Positions 62,285 to 64,000 of a DNA stretch of 64,000 bases are shown here, in pieces. Every line of letters starts with the position of its first letter. Positions within the stretch are counted from its first letter, which is position 1. The stretch is from NCBI GenBank assembly GCA_024637155.1, contig JAGXFR010000041.1, forward strand, positions 1 to 64,000, given 5' to 3'. Position numbers and translations under genes: made by a program. Origin of the DNA: Burkholderiaceae bacterium (GTDB taxonomy: Bacteria > Pseudomonadota > Gammaproteobacteria > Burkholderiales > Burkholderiaceae_E). The notes under the pieces are model-generated. The model did not search any database, was not told the origin of the DNA, and saw nothing but the letters and a program-made list of their open reading frames with translations.

Positions 62285-63478
62285 ATGACCGCCGCGCCTG
62301 CTGCCCCTGCCGTCGCCGACCCCGCCACGGTTGGACTTTCCGCGGAGCGCCTGCTTCGGCTGCGCGAGACCCTGGAAGCGGACGTCAGAACGCACCGCGT
62401 GCCGGGCGCGGTATGGATGATCGTGCGTCGTGGCCAGCTGGTCTGCCGAGAGGCCATCGGCGAGCAGGATCCGGAGGCGCACACGCCGATGCGCGCGGAC
62501 TCGATTTTTCGCATCTACTCGATGACCAAGCCCATCGTGTCGGTGACGGCGATGATGCTGATGGAGGAGGGCCGGCTTCATATCGCCGACCCGATCCGGA
62601 AATACCTCCCCGAATTCGCCGACATGCGGGTCGCGATCGAACGCGACGGTGGCGTGGATTTCGTATCCGCGCAGCGCGAGATCACGATCCAGGACCTGCT
62701 GCGCCACACGAGCGGGTTGACCTACCAGTTCCTGGGCGAGTCGGCGGTCCAGAAGATGTACGCCGCCCATGAGATCGGGTCGCTGGAGCGCGACTCGGCG
62801 CAATTCAGCGCGGCCATCGCGGCGCTGCCACTGATGCATCAGCCCGGCACGGTCTGGCACTACGGCCATTCGACCGATGTGCTGGGGCGCCTGCTCGAGG
62901 TCATCTCCGGACAATCGCTCGGGGAACTGCTCGCGCAGCGCGTGCTCGACCCGCTGGGCATGGTCGACACCGCGTTCCATGTCCCGGCGCGCAAGCACGA
63001 TCGGATTGCGCAGCCCTTCGCCACCGATCCCGACAGCGGGGCGGAGGTGCGGCTGGTCGACGCGCGGCACGCGCCGCGGCTTGAGATGGGGGGCGGCGGC
63101 CTGTTGTCCACCGCGCCGGACTACGCACGCTTTCTCGCGATGCTCGCCGGCGGCGGCGAGTTCGCGGGCCAACGGCTGATCGGCCGCAAGGCGCTGGAAT
63201 ACATGACGGCGGATCACCTGGGCGCGATGCCGGTGAGCACCGACCTCCTGCCGCCGGGGCACGGTTTCGGGATGGGCTTCGCGGTGCGCACCCACACCGG
63301 GATGGCGCCATTGATGGGGTCGATCGGCACCTTCCACTGGGGCGGCATCGCCGGGACGTCGTTCTGGATCGATCCGGCCGAACAGATGAGCGCGGTGCTG
63401 CTTACCCAGGCGCCGTACCAGCGCCACTACCTGCGCGTCCTGTTTCGCAACATGGTGTACGCAGCCATCGAGGACTGA
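62285..63478 (+). CDS. Serine hydrolase, beta-lactamase/EstB family
   Basis: 397 residues. The SxxK motif is SMTK (~80-83), the second motif is the YGHS Tyr (WHYGHSTD) and the third region is HWGG (FHWGGIAGTSFW), the pattern of family VIII esterases rather than true class C beta-lactamases (KTG is missing). No signal peptide is seen, so it is probably cytoplasmic. AAGGA precedes ATG 62285. The next gene starts 5 nt later, so the two are likely one transcript. Confidence 0.88.
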   Translation: MTAAPAAPAVADPATVGLSAERLLRLRETLEADVRTHRVPGAVWMIVRRGQLVCREAIGEQDPEAHTPMRADSIFRIYSMTKPIVSVTAMMLMEEGRLHIADPIRKYLPEFADMRVAIERDGGVDFVSAQREITIQDLLRHTSGLTYQFLGESAVQKMYAAHEIGSLERDSAQFSAAIAALPLMHQPGTVWHYGHSTDVLGRLLEVISGQSLGELLAQRVLDPLGMVDTAFHVPARKHDRIAQPFATDPDSGAEVRLVDARHAPRLEMGGGGLLSTAPDYARFLAMLAGGGEFAGQRLIGRKALEYMTADHLGAMPVSTDLLPPGHGFGMGFAVRTHTGMAPLMGSIGTFHWGGIAGTSFWIDPAEQMSAVLLTQAPYQRHYLRVLFRNMVYAAIED

Positions 63479-63483
63479 GCGCG

Positions 63484-64000
63484 ATGGGCGTTTTCGAGCG
63501 CTATCTCAGCCTTTGGGTGCTGCTGTGCATCGGTGCCGGGATTGCGCTCGGCGAATGGTTTCCGGCGTTCTTTCAGGCGATCGGACGCATGGAGTTCGCG
63601 CAGGTCAATCTGCCGGTCGGGCTGCTGATCTGGGTGATGATCGTCCCGATGCTCCTGAAGGTCGACTTCCGGGCGCTGCGCGAAGTGCGCGAGCACTGGC
63701 GCGGCGTCGGCGTCACGCTGCTGATCAACTGGGCGGTGAAGCCCTTCTCGATGGCGCTGCTCGGATGGTTCTTCGTGCGCGAGGTCTTCGCACCCTGGCT
63801 GCCTGCCGACCAACTCGACAGTTACCTGGCCGGCCTGATCCTGCTCGCCGCGGCACCGTGCACGGCGATGGTGTTCGTCTGGAGCCGCCTGTCGAACGGC
63901 GACGCCAATTTCACGCTCTCGCAGGTGGCGTTGAACGACACCATCATGATCTTCGCATTCGCGCCGATCGTCGGCCTGCTGCTCGGCATCTCGTCGATCG
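63484..64000 (+). CDS. ACR3-family arsenite efflux transporter (3' end outside the window)
   Basis: 172 residues visible, open at the window end. MGVFERYLSLWVLLCIGAGIALG, VNLPVGLLIWVMIVPMLLKVDF and LAAAPCTAMVFVWSRLSNGD are the ACR3 hallmarks; the Cys in APCTAM is the conserved residue needed for arsenite export. No arsR or arsC is seen upstream; they may follow. It is 5 nt after the serine hydrolase gene. Confidence 0.92.
   Translation, partial: MGVFERYLSLWVLLCIGAGIALGEWFPAFFQAIGRMEFAQVNLPVGLLIWVMIVPMLLKVDFRALREVREHWRGVGVTLLINWAVKPFSMALLGWFFVREVFAPWLPADQLDSYLAGLILLAAAPCTAMVFVWSRLSNGDANFTLSQVALNDTIMIFAFAPIVGLLLGISSI

Noticed and set aside
62285-63478. Class C beta-lactamase (resistance gene)
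   Set aside because: SxxK is present but the KTG triad is missing and no signal peptide is seen; the HWGG region fits family VIII esterases.

Overview
The window is about 64 kb of high-GC chromosomal DNA (strong G/C bias at third codon positions) with dense, short-gapped operons. Gene content and order point to a betaproteobacterium, most likely Burkholderiales or a close relative. Supporting blocks are carA-carB-greA, dnaX-ybaB-recR preceded by the 4.5S RNA gene, rpsP-rimM-trmD-rplS, recG next to oxyR, a double-length UvrA, the MoxR/DUF58/TgpA trio and a complete System I cytochrome c maturation operon. A PEP-CTERM protein with a sigma-54 type promoter fits environmental members of this class. 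No tRNA or rRNA gene, insertion sequence, phage gene or CRISPR array was seen.

Layout. 1-5.3 kb: tail of an unknown gene, then greA, carB and carA (pyrimidine/arginine synthesis, transcript cleavage) on the minus strand. 5.6-6.8 kb: a solitary PEP-CTERM von Willebrand A protein with a palindromic enhancer-like site, a sigma-54 promoter and a strong terminator. 6.8-10.9 kb: CaiB-type CoA transferase, recR, ybaB, dnaX, ffs. 11.1-13.0 kb: trxA and rho. 13.0-13.6 kb: first copy of an unusual structured repeat. 13.6-16.2 kb: FecCD-type ABC permease/ATPase pair and a YpfJ-like metallopeptidase. 16.4-21.8 kb: rpmE2, a GT-C glycosyltransferase, orn, an M48 protease, a pterin carbinolamine dehydratase, rsgA. 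21.8-25.8 kb: CobD/CbiB-like protein, NUDIX CoA pyrophosphatase, rplS, trmD, rimM, rpsP. 25.9-31.0 kb: acyl-CoA metabolism (acyl-CoA dehydrogenase, etfA, etfB, a MarR regulator with a visible operator, enoyl-CoA hydratase). 31.2-36.3 kb: moxR, DUF58, transglutaminase (tgpA-like), mltB. 36.3-40.5 kb: cysM, oxyR, recG, ridA. 40.7-49.7 kb: tandem UvrA, an EF-G paralogue, argE. 49.8-57.0 kb: ccmI-A-B-C-D-E-F-G-H. 57-58.3 kb: isoaspartyl peptidase and a cold-shock protein. 58.6-60.3 kb: prfC. 60.3-60.9 kb: second copy of the structured repeat. 61-64 kb: MFS transporter, a serine hydrolase and the start of an ACR3 arsenite exporter that runs off the window.

The least explained signal is the pair of homologous 510-550 bp non-coding elements at 13045-13553 and 60317-60867. 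Both lie between convergent genes and in the same orientation. They share identical blocks of 18-31 nt separated by variable segments. They are packed with long inverted repeats whose sequence differs between the copies while pairing is kept. The end hairpins carry the same GGTCAGGCG core in alternating orientation. The differences between copies do not fit coding sequence. This looks like an undescribed dispersed structured element (REPIN/MITE-like, or a structured RNA). The second most interesting signal is the complete regulatory arrangement upstream of the PEP-CTERM gene.
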